DNA of 64,000 nt from contig OZ240251.1 of the NCBI GenBank assembly GCA_965198285.1, positions 1-64,000 of the forward strand. The letters run 5' to 3'. Positions within the stretch are counted from its first letter, which is position 1. Every line of letters starts with the position of its first letter. The stretch comes from UBA11872 sp965198285 (GTDB lineage Bacteria; Chloroflexota; UBA11872). The position numbers and the translations under genes were made by a program. The notes under the pieces are model-generated. The model saw only the letters and a list, made by a program, of their open reading frames with translations. It was not told the DNA's origin and ran no database searches. Of the stretch, positions 32,736-41,200 are shown piece by piece.

Positions 32736-34772
32736 TCAGCCGTCCAGGGGATAGCTAAAGCTCGCGTCACCGTCCCGGGTGAACGACCACACGTCTTCCT
32801 GGCCGGCGCAGCGCACCGCCAGGTCCGGCGGTCCTCCAGCGGCCGCTGGTCGCCAGTCGACCTCCGCCTCATCACCGTAGACGAAAGCCGCGGCGCTCCA
32901 GAAAGCCTCGCCGGTGACCTCGGAAATCAGCGTGCTTCGCAGGTCGCTGGCCGGATTGCCTGGCGAGCGGGCCGTCAGCACACGCGCGCCTGCTTGCGGC
33001 GCAAAGGCGACTGTCAGCGTAGCTGGGGTCTCGCCATTCACCGGTACCTTCAGCCGTACCGTGGCGCCCTGCTCGGCCGGCCAGGCCAGCGCGTCGCTGA
33101 GGTGTGCGTACGAGGCGTTGTCCGGCAGGCTCGCCGACTCCCCGTCGCCGTTCGGCCAGCCCGTGATCGCGCCCTCATGATGGAAGACCACGTGCGCGCG
33201 GCGCGCGACCGGCGCCTCGACGCGGGTCAGGACGATGAAGTACCCGCGACGCGCCAGCACCACCCGGCGCGCGTAGACGGCGGCGTACGGCCCTTGCTCC
33301 CAGAGCACCTGGGCGTCGGCGATTCCGAACGAATTGCCGCTCACGGGCCGGTACCGGAGGGCCTCGCCCGTGGCCGGGGGCTGCGCCTCGCCTTCCAGCA
33401 CGATCGTCGAGTGGCTCAGCGTGTGCCGGTACCACGAGTCGTTGATGGCAATGCCGTAGCCCGGCGTACCCAGGTCGGCGCTCCAGCGCCGGCCGCCGCC
33501 GAAGATGCTGAGCGCCAGCTTGTCGGCGTGGCCGTGCCCGCCGCCGTGCGGCCCGTATTTCAGCAGCAGTTCGCCTGCGAAACCCTCCGGAAGCTCCGGC
33601 CGCAGCACCGCAAAGCCGCTGGCCGCCTCGTTGGTTTCCACGAGCGGCGGCGCAGCTGCGTCCGACACGTCGTCGGGCCCGTAAAGCAGCGACTCCACGT
33701 TGCCCCGGGACATGGTGCGGTACGCGCGCGCCAGCACCGCCTCAAACTCGGGCGCGCCGTACCAGCCTGCGGCGATCTCGTAGAAGCCGGGACCGTTCGG
33801 AATGCCGTGCCCCACTTCGTCGGTGACGCGTGAGTGGTACCAACAGTCGTTGATCGCCGGCACGTGGTCGTCCGGAAACGCGATGCGCAGCGGCGCTTCA
33901 AACATCCGGCGCATGGTCGGATTGCCGCGCGGATCGCCAGGCAGCCCCTCACGGGCCTGCGCCAGATACAGAACCGCCCCCAGGGTGTAGTAGTGGTAGC
34001 TGGACGCGCCTTCGTACCAGTGGCCGTCGTCCAGTACGCCGCGCGCCAGCTGATCCGTCAGTCCGTAGGTGTCGTCGATCACCGTCCGCGCAAGTGTCTC
34101 GTCGCCGAGTGCCGTGCCCAGCGTCCCCAGCGCGGCGTTGAGCCAGTTCTCGTAGTTATGGATGCGCGGCGTTCGCTGCGCTTCGATGTGCGCCGCCGCC
34201 TCCTCCAGCAGGCGGGTCCGCAGCCGGTCGCGGTCGGCGTCGTCCAGGCCCGGCCAGATCCAATGGCAGGCCCAGGCGATGGGGATGGCCCACACCGATT
34301 CGTCCAAGGCTGAGAAGCAGATTTTTCCCACGCTGGGGTCGTTTCGCGGACTACGGACATCCGGATAGACGGCGGCGTATTCGGTGAGAATCTGGCGCGC
34401 CGCGTCCAGGTGGGCCGGCTCGCCTTTCAGCCGCCATAGCAGGGCCAGCCGGTAGGCGCGCTGCGCCATGCGACGGTTGGCCGTCCAGAGCCACGAATCG
34501 TCGAAAGGCTGCCCGGACCACACGCGGCCGTCCACGGGGCAGGTATGACTGGTTGGAGAGTCTTCTTCAAAGATCAGTTCCGCCGCGTGGTCGGGACAGA
34601 AGTACGAGTGGTAATAGCCGCCGTTACGGGCCACCGGCCGCAGCGGACTGGCCAACGCGGCCGCGGCTTCGTCGTAGAGGTCCTGCATCGCGGCGGCAAA
34701 GGCCGGCGCTGCGCGCCGGGCCAGCGCACGCTCCAGCGGTCCCGCAGGTAGCCCAAGACTGTCTCCGTTCAC
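32736..34772 (-). CDS. Heparinase II/III-like polysaccharide lyase
   Basis: This 678-residue protein has an N-terminal alpha/alpha toroid (WLWTANRRMAQRAYRLALLWRLKG, HNYENWLNAALG, GHWYEGASSYHYYTLGAVLYLA) and a C-terminal beta-sandwich with the heparinase II/III signature HGGGHGHADKLALSIFGGG. His, Tyr and Asn residues in the conserved stretches fit the catalytic set of PL12/PL15/PL17-type lyases acting on uronate-containing glycans. No signal peptide is seen, so it may act on imported oligosaccharides. The GTG start overlaps the glycosyltransferase stop (GTGA), and the sugar permeases follow 182 bp later. Confidence 0.85.
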   Translation of the reverse strand: MNGDSLGLPAGPLERALARRAAPAFAAAMQDLYDEAAAALASPLRPVARNGGYYHSYFCPDHAAELIFEEDSPTSHTCPVDGRVWSGQPFDDSWLWTANRRMAQRAYRLALLWRLKGEPAHLDAARQILTEYAAVYPDVRSPRNDPSVGKICFSALDESVWAIPIAWACHWIWPGLDDADRDRLRTRLLEEAAAHIEAQRTPRIHNYENWLNAALGTLGTALGDETLARTVIDDTYGLTDQLARGVLDDGHWYEGASSYHYYTLGAVLYLAQAREGLPGDPRGNPTMRRMFEAPLRIAFPDDHVPAINDCWYHSRVTDEVGHGIPNGPGFYEIAAGWYGAPEFEAVLARAYRTMSRGNVESLLYGPDDVSDAAAPPLVETNEAASGFAVLRPELPEGFAGELLLKYGPHGGGHGHADKLALSIFGGGRRWSADLGTPGYGIAINDSWYRHTLSHSTIVLEGEAQPPATGEALRYRPVSGNSFGIADAQVLWEQGPYAAVYARRVVLARRGYFIVLTRVEAPVARRAHVVFHHEGAITGWPNGDGESASLPDNASYAHLSDALAWPAEQGATVRLKVPVNGETPATLTVAFAPQAGARVLTARSPGNPASDLRSTLISEVTGEAFWSAAAFVYGDEAEVDWRPAAAGGPPDLAVRCAGQEDVWSFTRDGDASFSYPLDG

Positions 34773-35878
34773 GACGAACCTCCCTCGAGGCCGTAGGCGG
34801 CCATCGCCTTGCGGGCAATTCCCGCCCAGTTCAGTCCCGCGTCCACTTCGCTGGCCGCCCGAACAGCAGCCTCGGGATCAAGTGCTTGCGCGTCCAGCAG
34901 CGCCTGGCGCAGCGCAGCCGGATCGTCCGGGTCGTAGAGCACCGCGGCCTGACTGTCGCCAACCAGCTCGGGTAGACAACCCCGACGCGGAAGCACCAGC
35001 GGCGTGCCGTGCCCCAGCGCCAGAATCGCCGAACCGGAGGTCAGGGTGTCCAGGAACGGCAGCACCAGCACGTCCACGGCAGCCATAACGAGCTGCACCT
35101 CTTCGTCGGCGATATGCCGCAGGTGCGCGATCACGCGTGAATCCTCGATCTTGGCCGTGTGCAGCGGCCCGTGGTAGTTCGCGTGCAGCGCGCCGGCCAC
35201 CAGCAGGCGCAGGCTGTCACCCTCCAGCGACCCAAATTCCTCGATCAGCCGCTCGACGCCTTTGTACGCCCGGATGTTGCCGAAATACCCATACACGAAG
35301 GCGTCGTCGGGGATGTCGAACGCGCGCCGGGCTTCCGCCCGCGTGGCCTTGCGCGGGTAGGCATCCGCGAATGAACCGTGCGGGATCACGTGCACCCCCC
35401 ACCTTCGGCCAAAGCGACGCCCCAGCACGGATTTCGCATGCTCACAGTGGCAGATCACGGCGTTGGCCAGCGTCGTCACGACTCGGCGCGCCACTTCGCC
35501 ATGCAGGGGTCGCAACTGCTCGTGCGGAACCACGTTGTGCATGGTCCACACGATGCGAAAGCCGCGCAGCCGCGCGACGGCCAGCATGGCAGCGAACCCA
35601 AGAAGACGCAGCACGGCCATCACGGGGTTGGGGTGCTCGTAGAAGTTTGGGTTCCAGTTCAGATGCACGATGTCGTACGGACGCGGGAACTTCCACACGA
35701 AGCTGAGATTCCCCGACGGCCGCACCTCCACGCGCACGCGGTGCTCGGCCAGCGCCTGCGCCAGCAGCCCTGCGTAGGGATTGGATCCATCCATCCGCCA
35801 ATTGAGCGTCGTAGCGCTCCAGAAGAACACCACGCGCGCGATCGGGTTGGCCACCCCGTTGGACTCGGACAAAGTCAT
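34769..35878 (-). CDS. Glycosyltransferase, GT4-like fold
   Basis: From ATG 35878 this encodes 369 residues (an upstream TTG at 35953 would add 25 low-complexity residues). The C-terminal GT-B half shows YGYFGNIRAYKGVERLIEEF, LLVAGALH, VDVLVLPFLDTLTSGSAILALGHGTPLVLP and VLYDPDDPAALRQAL, the usual donor-binding features of GT4 retaining transferases. The N-terminal half contains DIVHLNWNP and VWTMHNVVPHE. The sugar donor and acceptor are unknown. It is coupled by a 4-bp overlap to the lyase gene, an unusual partner for a biosynthetic enzyme. Confidence 0.85.
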   Translation of the reverse strand: MTLSESNGVANPIARVVFFWSATTLNWRMDGSNPYAGLLAQALAEHRVRVEVRPSGNLSFVWKFPRPYDIVHLNWNPNFYEHPNPVMAVLRLLGFAAMLAVARLRGFRIVWTMHNVVPHEQLRPLHGEVARRVVTTLANAVICHCEHAKSVLGRRFGRRWGVHVIPHGSFADAYPRKATRAEARRAFDIPDDAFVYGYFGNIRAYKGVERLIEEFGSLEGDSLRLLVAGALHANYHGPLHTAKIEDSRVIAHLRHIADEEVQLVMAAVDVLVLPFLDTLTSGSAILALGHGTPLVLPRRGCLPELVGDSQAAVLYDPDDPAALRQALLDAQALDPEAAVRAASEVDAGLNWAGIARKAMAAYGLEGGSS

Positions 35879-35968
35879 GGGTTCAGTTGCCGGCCACCCG
35901 CCGTCCGCGTCGGTAGGTTCGGGCCGAAAGCGCGTCACCGACTGGCGCCGCAAATGCCACGGCGGGCC

Positions 35969-36136
35969 TTAGAAGCCGATGCCGGCCGATGAGGCCTTGC
36001 TCGGGTTGATCTTGAAGGATCCGCTGCGCTCCTCGCCGCCGCAGCCTGAGGCCACCGCGATAGCGACGATCAGCAGGACAGCGGCCAACATGCCGGCAAA
36101 GCGGCGCAGTGATCGGACTTTCGTAGCCTTACCCAT
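35969..36136 (-). CDS. Tiny lipoprotein, 55 residues
   Basis: ATG 36136 follows a strong GGAGGGAGG ribosome-binding site. The product has a basic start (MGKATKVRSLRR), a hydrophobic core (MLAAVLLIVAIAVASG) and a lipidation Cys at residue 32 followed by GGEE. The mature peptide would be only 24 residues, ending KASSAGIGF. It may be a genuine small lipoprotein, or the truncated signal region of a solute-binding protein, which would fit the orphan sugar permeases downstream. It lies between the PLP enzyme and the glycosyltransferase, all in one direction. Confidence 0.65.
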   Translation of the reverse strand: MGKATKVRSLRRFAGMLAAVLLIVAIAVASGCGGEERSGSFKINPSKASSAGIGF

Positions 36137-36187
36137 CTGAACCCTCCCTCCGACGCTGCCGCAGCCTACCCGTTTGGCCGCCGCGAT

Positions 36188-37210
36188 TCACCGAGCTCGG
36201 CGGGCGTAGGCAAAGATCAGCGGCGTCCCACCGGTGTGCAGAAACACCACGGTGTCCTGAGCCGTCAGTTCGCCGCGCCGAATGTCGTGCAGGAGGGCGG
36301 CGAACGCCTTGCCCGTGTAGACCGGCTCCAGAAAGATGCCCTCGGTCTCGGCCACCAGGCGAATGGCCTCCATACCCTCCGACGTGGCTTCGGCGTAGGC
36401 GGGTCCGACGAAATCGGACGAGTTCCAGATGTCGTCGGGCCGGACCTCGACCTCCAGACCCAGGAGTCCGGCCGTGGCGTTGGCCATGTCCGCCTGCTGA
36501 CCCGTGCGACCGCCTTCCACGATCAGCGGGCTGAAGCCCCGAATGGCATATCCCGCGCCCAGCGCCCGATTGCCGAGTTCAAGTCCAGCCTGCGTGCCGC
36601 CTCCCGAGGCCACGTAGAGGTGCGTGACCTCCGCACCCAGCGCCTGGGACTGCTCATGCACTTCCAGCACACACTCGACGTAGCCAATGGAGGTCAGCGG
36701 GCCGTACTCGATCACGAAGGGCCGGCGACCTGCGGCACGCAGTTCGTCCGCCGTCGAGGCCAACTCGGCCTCATGGCCGAACATGCCGTCGCGGCCGGTT
36801 GGTCGGACGTCAGCCCCCAGCAGATCCAGCAGGAGGCGGTTGCCTTGCAATTCGTTCCCGTGCGCACCCTCGTTCAGTACCAGCACGACGTCCATACCGG
36901 CACGTCGGGCCGCGGCCGCGCACTGACGGGCATGGTTGGACTGCATCACCCCGCCGCCCCACAGCAGCACGTCGCACCCCTGCTGGAGGGCCGCGCCGAC
37001 TTCGAACTGGAACTTGCGGTTCTTGTTGCCGCCCAGCCCGCTCTGGGTCAGGTCGTCGCGCTTCATCAACAGCCTGGGCCCGCCCAGTCGCCGCGTCAGA
37101 TTGGGTAATTCCTGCAGCGGCGTCGGCAGGTCGGTCAGGTGAAAGCGCGGCAGGGCGTTCAGGCGGCGCCGCAGCTCCATGGCGGAATAAACGGCCGGCG
37201 CCTGGGCCAT
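36188..37210 (-). CDS. PLP-dependent D-cysteine desulfhydrase/ACC deaminase family
   Basis: From ATG 37210, with a GGGAGGGAG site upstream, this encodes 340 residues. The N-terminus has RFHLTDLPTPLQELPNLT. The PLP-binding Lys lies in LGGNKNRKFQFE, the substrate-binding region in GGGVMQSNHARQCAAAARRAG, and the phosphate-binding loop in VASGGGTQAGLELG. The family includes D-cysteine desulfhydrase, 1-aminocyclopropane-1-carboxylate deaminase and L-cysteate sulfo-lyase. Sequence alone does not choose among them. A longer start at 37360 has no ribosome-binding site and was rejected. Confidence 0.9.
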   Translation of the reverse strand: MAQAPAVYSAMELRRRLNALPRFHLTDLPTPLQELPNLTRRLGGPRLLMKRDDLTQSGLGGNKNRKFQFEVGAALQQGCDVLLWGGGVMQSNHARQCAAAARRAGMDVVLVLNEGAHGNELQGNRLLLDLLGADVRPTGRDGMFGHEAELASTADELRAAGRRPFVIEYGPLTSIGYVECVLEVHEQSQALGAEVTHLYVASGGGTQAGLELGNRALGAGYAIRGFSPLIVEGGRTGQQADMANATAGLLGLEVEVRPDDIWNSSDFVGPAYAEATSEGMEAIRLVAETEGIFLEPVYTGKAFAALLHDIRRGELTAQDTVVFLHTGGTPLIFAYARRAR

Positions 37211-37391
37211 CGGAGCGCTCCCTCCCGCGTCAGTTGTGGTCGGATGAACCGGCTGTCGGCCGTATCGTACCGACCTAATGCACAGTCCGTTCACTGAGCC
37301 CTTGGCAGTGCGGCCCCCAAAGCGGACGCTCGCGGCCGTCCAGGGTTGAATCCTCGCCACCAGCCGCCTACAGTCTGAACTCCGAATCCTT

Positions 37392-37468
37392 GGGCGCGTA
37401 GCTCAGCTGGTTAGAGCGCCACGTTGACATCGTGGAGGTCAGAGGTTCGAGTCCCCTCGCGCCCACCA
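37392..37468 (+). tRNA. tRNA-Val (anticodon GAC), CCA encoded
   Basis: A full cloverleaf can be drawn. Acceptor stem GGGCGCG pairs with CGCGCCC, D-arm GCTC pairs with GAGC, anticodon stem CCACG pairs with CGTGG around loop TTGACAT (anticodon GAC), and T-arm AGAGG pairs with CCCCT around TTCGAGT. Discriminator A and the encoded CCA end at 37468. A relic of an oxidase gene pair begins within about 20 bp of its 3' end, so the tRNA sits at the edge of an accessory region. Confidence 0.97.
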
Positions 37469-37484
37469 CTTCCGGCCGTCGCCT

Positions 37485-37890
37485 GCTGCGCCGCAATGGC
37501 GGGTTGCCCGTGGCCGGTGAGATTCCGAACCCATGCGCCGAGGCCGTGACAACCACGTAGTTGCTCGGGCAGTCCAGGATGTCAATGATCGGCCGATAGT
37601 CCGGAGCCTGTTCCACCATCCCGGCCCAACGTCCATTCCAGGTACCGAAGCGGCTGCAGGTCGATGAGGTCGGCGCAACAGACCTCCTCGCACGGGCACG
37701 CAAAGGCGCCGGGCCCGCCGGCGTTCAGGAGAGCTTGAACCCACCGCGTCCAACTCAAGGAACCGCCGATCGGTTCCGAGTCGACGGCCACCGCCTGAGG
37801 GGCGCCGCTCCGGGCGAGCGCCGCCGCCTTGTCGATCGCGCTCAGTGACTCGGCAGCGCCTCGTCGGCCGCGACCTTGATGGTTCGAAGG
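37485..37890 (-). pseudogene. Deleted ghost copy of the amine-oxidase gene pair at 44801-47535
   Basis: On the minus strand, frame fragments read VQALLNAGGPGAFACPCEEV and DLIDLQPLRYLEW. These match the ferredoxin-like part of the 46003-47535 product. They are followed directly by AGMVEQAPDYRPIIDILD and ASAHGFGISPATG, matching the end of the 44801-45967 product. About 1.2 kb between these parts is missing, and the frames do not connect. It abuts tRNA-Val and lies on the far side of the giant gene from the intact pair. Confidence 0.85.
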
Positions 37891-37900
37891 GGATGGTCTC

Positions 37901-38122
37901 TTAGGACTCGCTCGTCCAGATCTGCGAACGCCGGCATCGTTGCCTGTGGGTCACGTGTGCCAAACATGAGTTGAATACTTGCATTTCATCGTGGTGGTAC
38001 TCTCCGCCGCAGAACTTCTTTTCAGCAGCCTGCCAGTGTCTTCGCGGGTAGACGCGTAAGACGAAGCACACAGGCTGCAGCGCTCCGGGCGGATAGCGGA
38101 GGAGGCCGTAGGTTCCGCCCAT
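37901..38122 (-). other. Unassigned open stretch upstream of the giant gene
   Basis: A 73-residue minus-strand frame (GGTYGLLRYPPGALQPVCFV, then YPRRHWQAAEKKFCGGEYHHDE) has a plausible protein-like composition. It shows no motif I recognise and has no evident ribosome-binding site. It may be a fragment of a decayed gene. I see nothing else between the ghost oxidase copy and the start of the giant gene at 38205. Confidence 0.25.
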
Positions 38123-38204
38123 CCCGGCCGAGCGAAAGACGCGTTTACGTCACGCTCGGCAGACCAGTTCGTGCGGCCTGGCACGGAGGTTCCCCCCCGA
38201 TTCT

Positions 38205-41200
38205 TTGGCCCGGTGTTGGCCTTGGCTAGCCGGGGGGCGAGTCCTGATTGGCATCCGGCGCCTTGCGCCGCTCCTTCTGCTGCTACTCGCCGGGCTGGCG
38301 GCCCTCGCCGGCCTGGCGCTCAACCCCTCGGGCGTCCGTGCCCAGGCGGTCGTCGAGCCCGAGCCTCCGCCGGTAATCCCGGTGATGGGGGAAATCCCCG
38401 TCGACTGGGCGCTCAAGCCCGCAGGCCTGGAGGCCGGCGACCGCTTCCGGCTGCTGTTCCTCTCCAGCACGGCGCGCCACGCCGCCGCCACCGACATCGC
38501 GGTGTACAACAGGTTCGTGCAGGACCGAGCGGCGGCGGGCCACGCGGCCATCCGGGCCTACGCCTCGCAGTTCCGGGCGGTGGCCTGCACCGCGGCGGTG
38601 GACGCCGTCGACAACACCGGGACCGAGGGCACGGGCGTGCCGATCTACTGGCTGGGCGGGAACAAGGCGGCGGACGACTACGGAGACTTCTACGACGGCG
38701 CCTGGGACGAGGAGGCCAGCGTCAGGGACGAGTCGGGCACGGCCGTCACGATACGCGCGAACACCGACGACGGCACAGTCTGGTCCGGCTGCGACGGCGA
38801 GGGCCGGGAAGGCGACGACGGCACCGGCACTTCGATTGGGTTGGGCGCCGTGACGCCGGGGATCGGATATCTCAACTTCGTACACACCCTCAACCCCCTT
38901 TACGCGGCTTCCTATCAGGCGAAGGCCAACACATTGCCGCTTTACGGTCTTTCGCCCGTCTTCGTGGTCAGGCCGCCGTCGCGGGAGGTCCCGGTTGCCT
39001 GGACGCTCAAGCCCCCGGGCCTGGAGGCCGGCGACCGCTTCCGGCTGCTGTTCCTCTCCAGCACGGCGCGCCACGCCGCCGCCACCGACATCGCGGTGTA
39101 CAACAGGTTCGTGCAGGACCGGGCGGCGGCGGGCCACGCGGCCATCCGGGCCTACGCCTCGCAGTTCCGGGCGGTGGCTTGCGCCGCGGCGGTGGACGCC
39201 GTCGACAACACCGGGACCGAGGGCACGGGCGTGCCGATCTACTGGCTGGGCGGGAACAAGGCGGCGGACGACTACGGAGACTTCTACGACGGCGCCTGGG
39301 ACGAGGAGGCCAGCGTCAGGGACGAGTCGGGCACGGCCGTCACGATACGCGCGAACACCGGCGACGGCACAGTCTGGTCCGGCTGCGACGGCGAGGGCCG
39401 GGAAGGCGACGACGGCACCGGCACTTCGATTGGGTTGGGCGCCGTGACGCCGGGGATCGGATATCTCAACTTCGTACACACCCTCAACCCCCTTTACGCG
39501 GCTTCCTATCAGGCGAAGGCCAACACATTGCCGCTTTACGGTCTTTCGCCCGTCTTCGTGGTCAGGCCGCCGTCGCGGGAGGTCCCGGTTGCCTGGACGC
39601 TCAAGCCCCCGGGCCTGGAGGCCGGCGACCGCTTCCGACTGTTGTTTCTCTCCAGCACGGCGCGCAACGCCGCCGCCACCGACATCGCGGTGTACAACAG
39701 GTTCGTGCAGGACCGGGCGGCGGCGGGCCACGCGGCCATCCGGGCCTACGCCTCGCAGTTCCGGGCGGTGGCTTGCGCCGCGGCGGTGGACGCCGTCGAC
39801 AACACCGGGACCGAGGGCACGGGCGTGCCGATCTACTGGCTGGGCGGGAACAAGGCGGCGGACGACTACGGAGACTTCTACGACGGCGCCTGGGACGAGG
39901 AGGCCAGCGTCAGGGACGAGTCGGGCACGGCCGTCACGATACGCGCGAACACCGGCGACGGCACAGTCTGGACCGGCTGCGACGGCGAGGGCCGGGAAGG
40001 CGACGACGGCACCGGCACTTCGATTGGGTTGGGCGCCGTGACGCCGGGGATCGGATATCTCAACTTCGTACACACCCTCAACCCCCTTTACGCGGCCGCC
40101 TATCAAGCGAAGGCCAACACATTGCCGCTTTACGGTCTTTCGCCCGTCTTCGCGGTCGACGACGCGGCGGTGTCGGTGTCGACGTCCACCCTGAGCGTCG
40201 TCGAAGGGAGCATGGCGACCTACACGCTGGTGCTGGACGCCGAGCCGACGGCCAGTGTGACGGTCAACATCACCGGCGGAGGGGACGTGAGCGCTGGTCC
40301 CACCTCGCTGACCTTCAGCGCCACCACCTGGGACACGGCGCAGACCGTGACGGTGACCGCCGCCGAGGACCTTGACACGGTGAACGACACCCAGACCATC
40401 ACCCACGTGGTGGCCGACAGCAGCGCTGCGGAGTACCTGGGGCTCAGCGTCGACAGCGTGGCCGTGACCGTCAGCGACAACGATGCCGCAGGGGTGTCGG
40501 TGTCCACGTCGACCCTGAGCGTGATCGAGGGGGGCAGCGGGACCTACACCGTGCGGCTCGCCTTCCAGCCGACGGCCAGCGTGACGGTCAACGTGACCGG
40601 CGGCGGGGACGTGACGGTCAACCCCACCGCGCTGGCCTACAGCGCCACCACCTGGGACACGGCGCAGACCGTGACGGTGACCGCCGCCGAGGACCTCGAC
40701 GCGGTGGACGACACCCAGACCGTCACCCACGCCGTGGCCGACGGCAGCGCCGCGGAGTACCGGGGGCTTAGCGTCGACAGCGTGGCCGTGACCGTCACCG
40801 ACAACGACGATCCGGCGGTGACGGTGAGCTTCGAGCATGGGGCGTACTCGGTGGCCGAGGGCGGCAGCGTGACCGTAAAGGTGCGGCTCAGCGCCGACCC
40901 GAAGCGGACCGTCGCCGTACCGTTCACCAGGACGAACCAGGGTGGGGCGTCCGCCTCCGACTACTCGGGCGTCCCCGGCAGCGTGCGTTTCCAGAGCGGG
41001 GAGACCGAGAGGTCGATCACGTTCCGGGCGGCGCAAGACGCCGTGGATGACGACGGAGAGTCGGTGACGCTGGGGTTCGGCACGCTGCCCCCACGGGTCA
41101 CTGCCGGCGCCACCAGCGAGGCGACTGTCGCCATCGACAACGTCGAGCCGCCCAACCGGGCCCCAAGGGTCTCGGCCAGGGCTGATCCCGATACGGTCGC

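Noticed and set aside
38400..40158. Regular repeats considered as a CRISPR array or centromere-like site
   Set aside because: The unit is 594 bp, stays in frame and encodes a conserved protein module.
38283..41036. A 917-codon open frame on the minus strand
   Set aside because: It is antisense to the giant gene and owes its length to the three GC-rich repeats; the plus-strand frame has a signal peptide and known domains.
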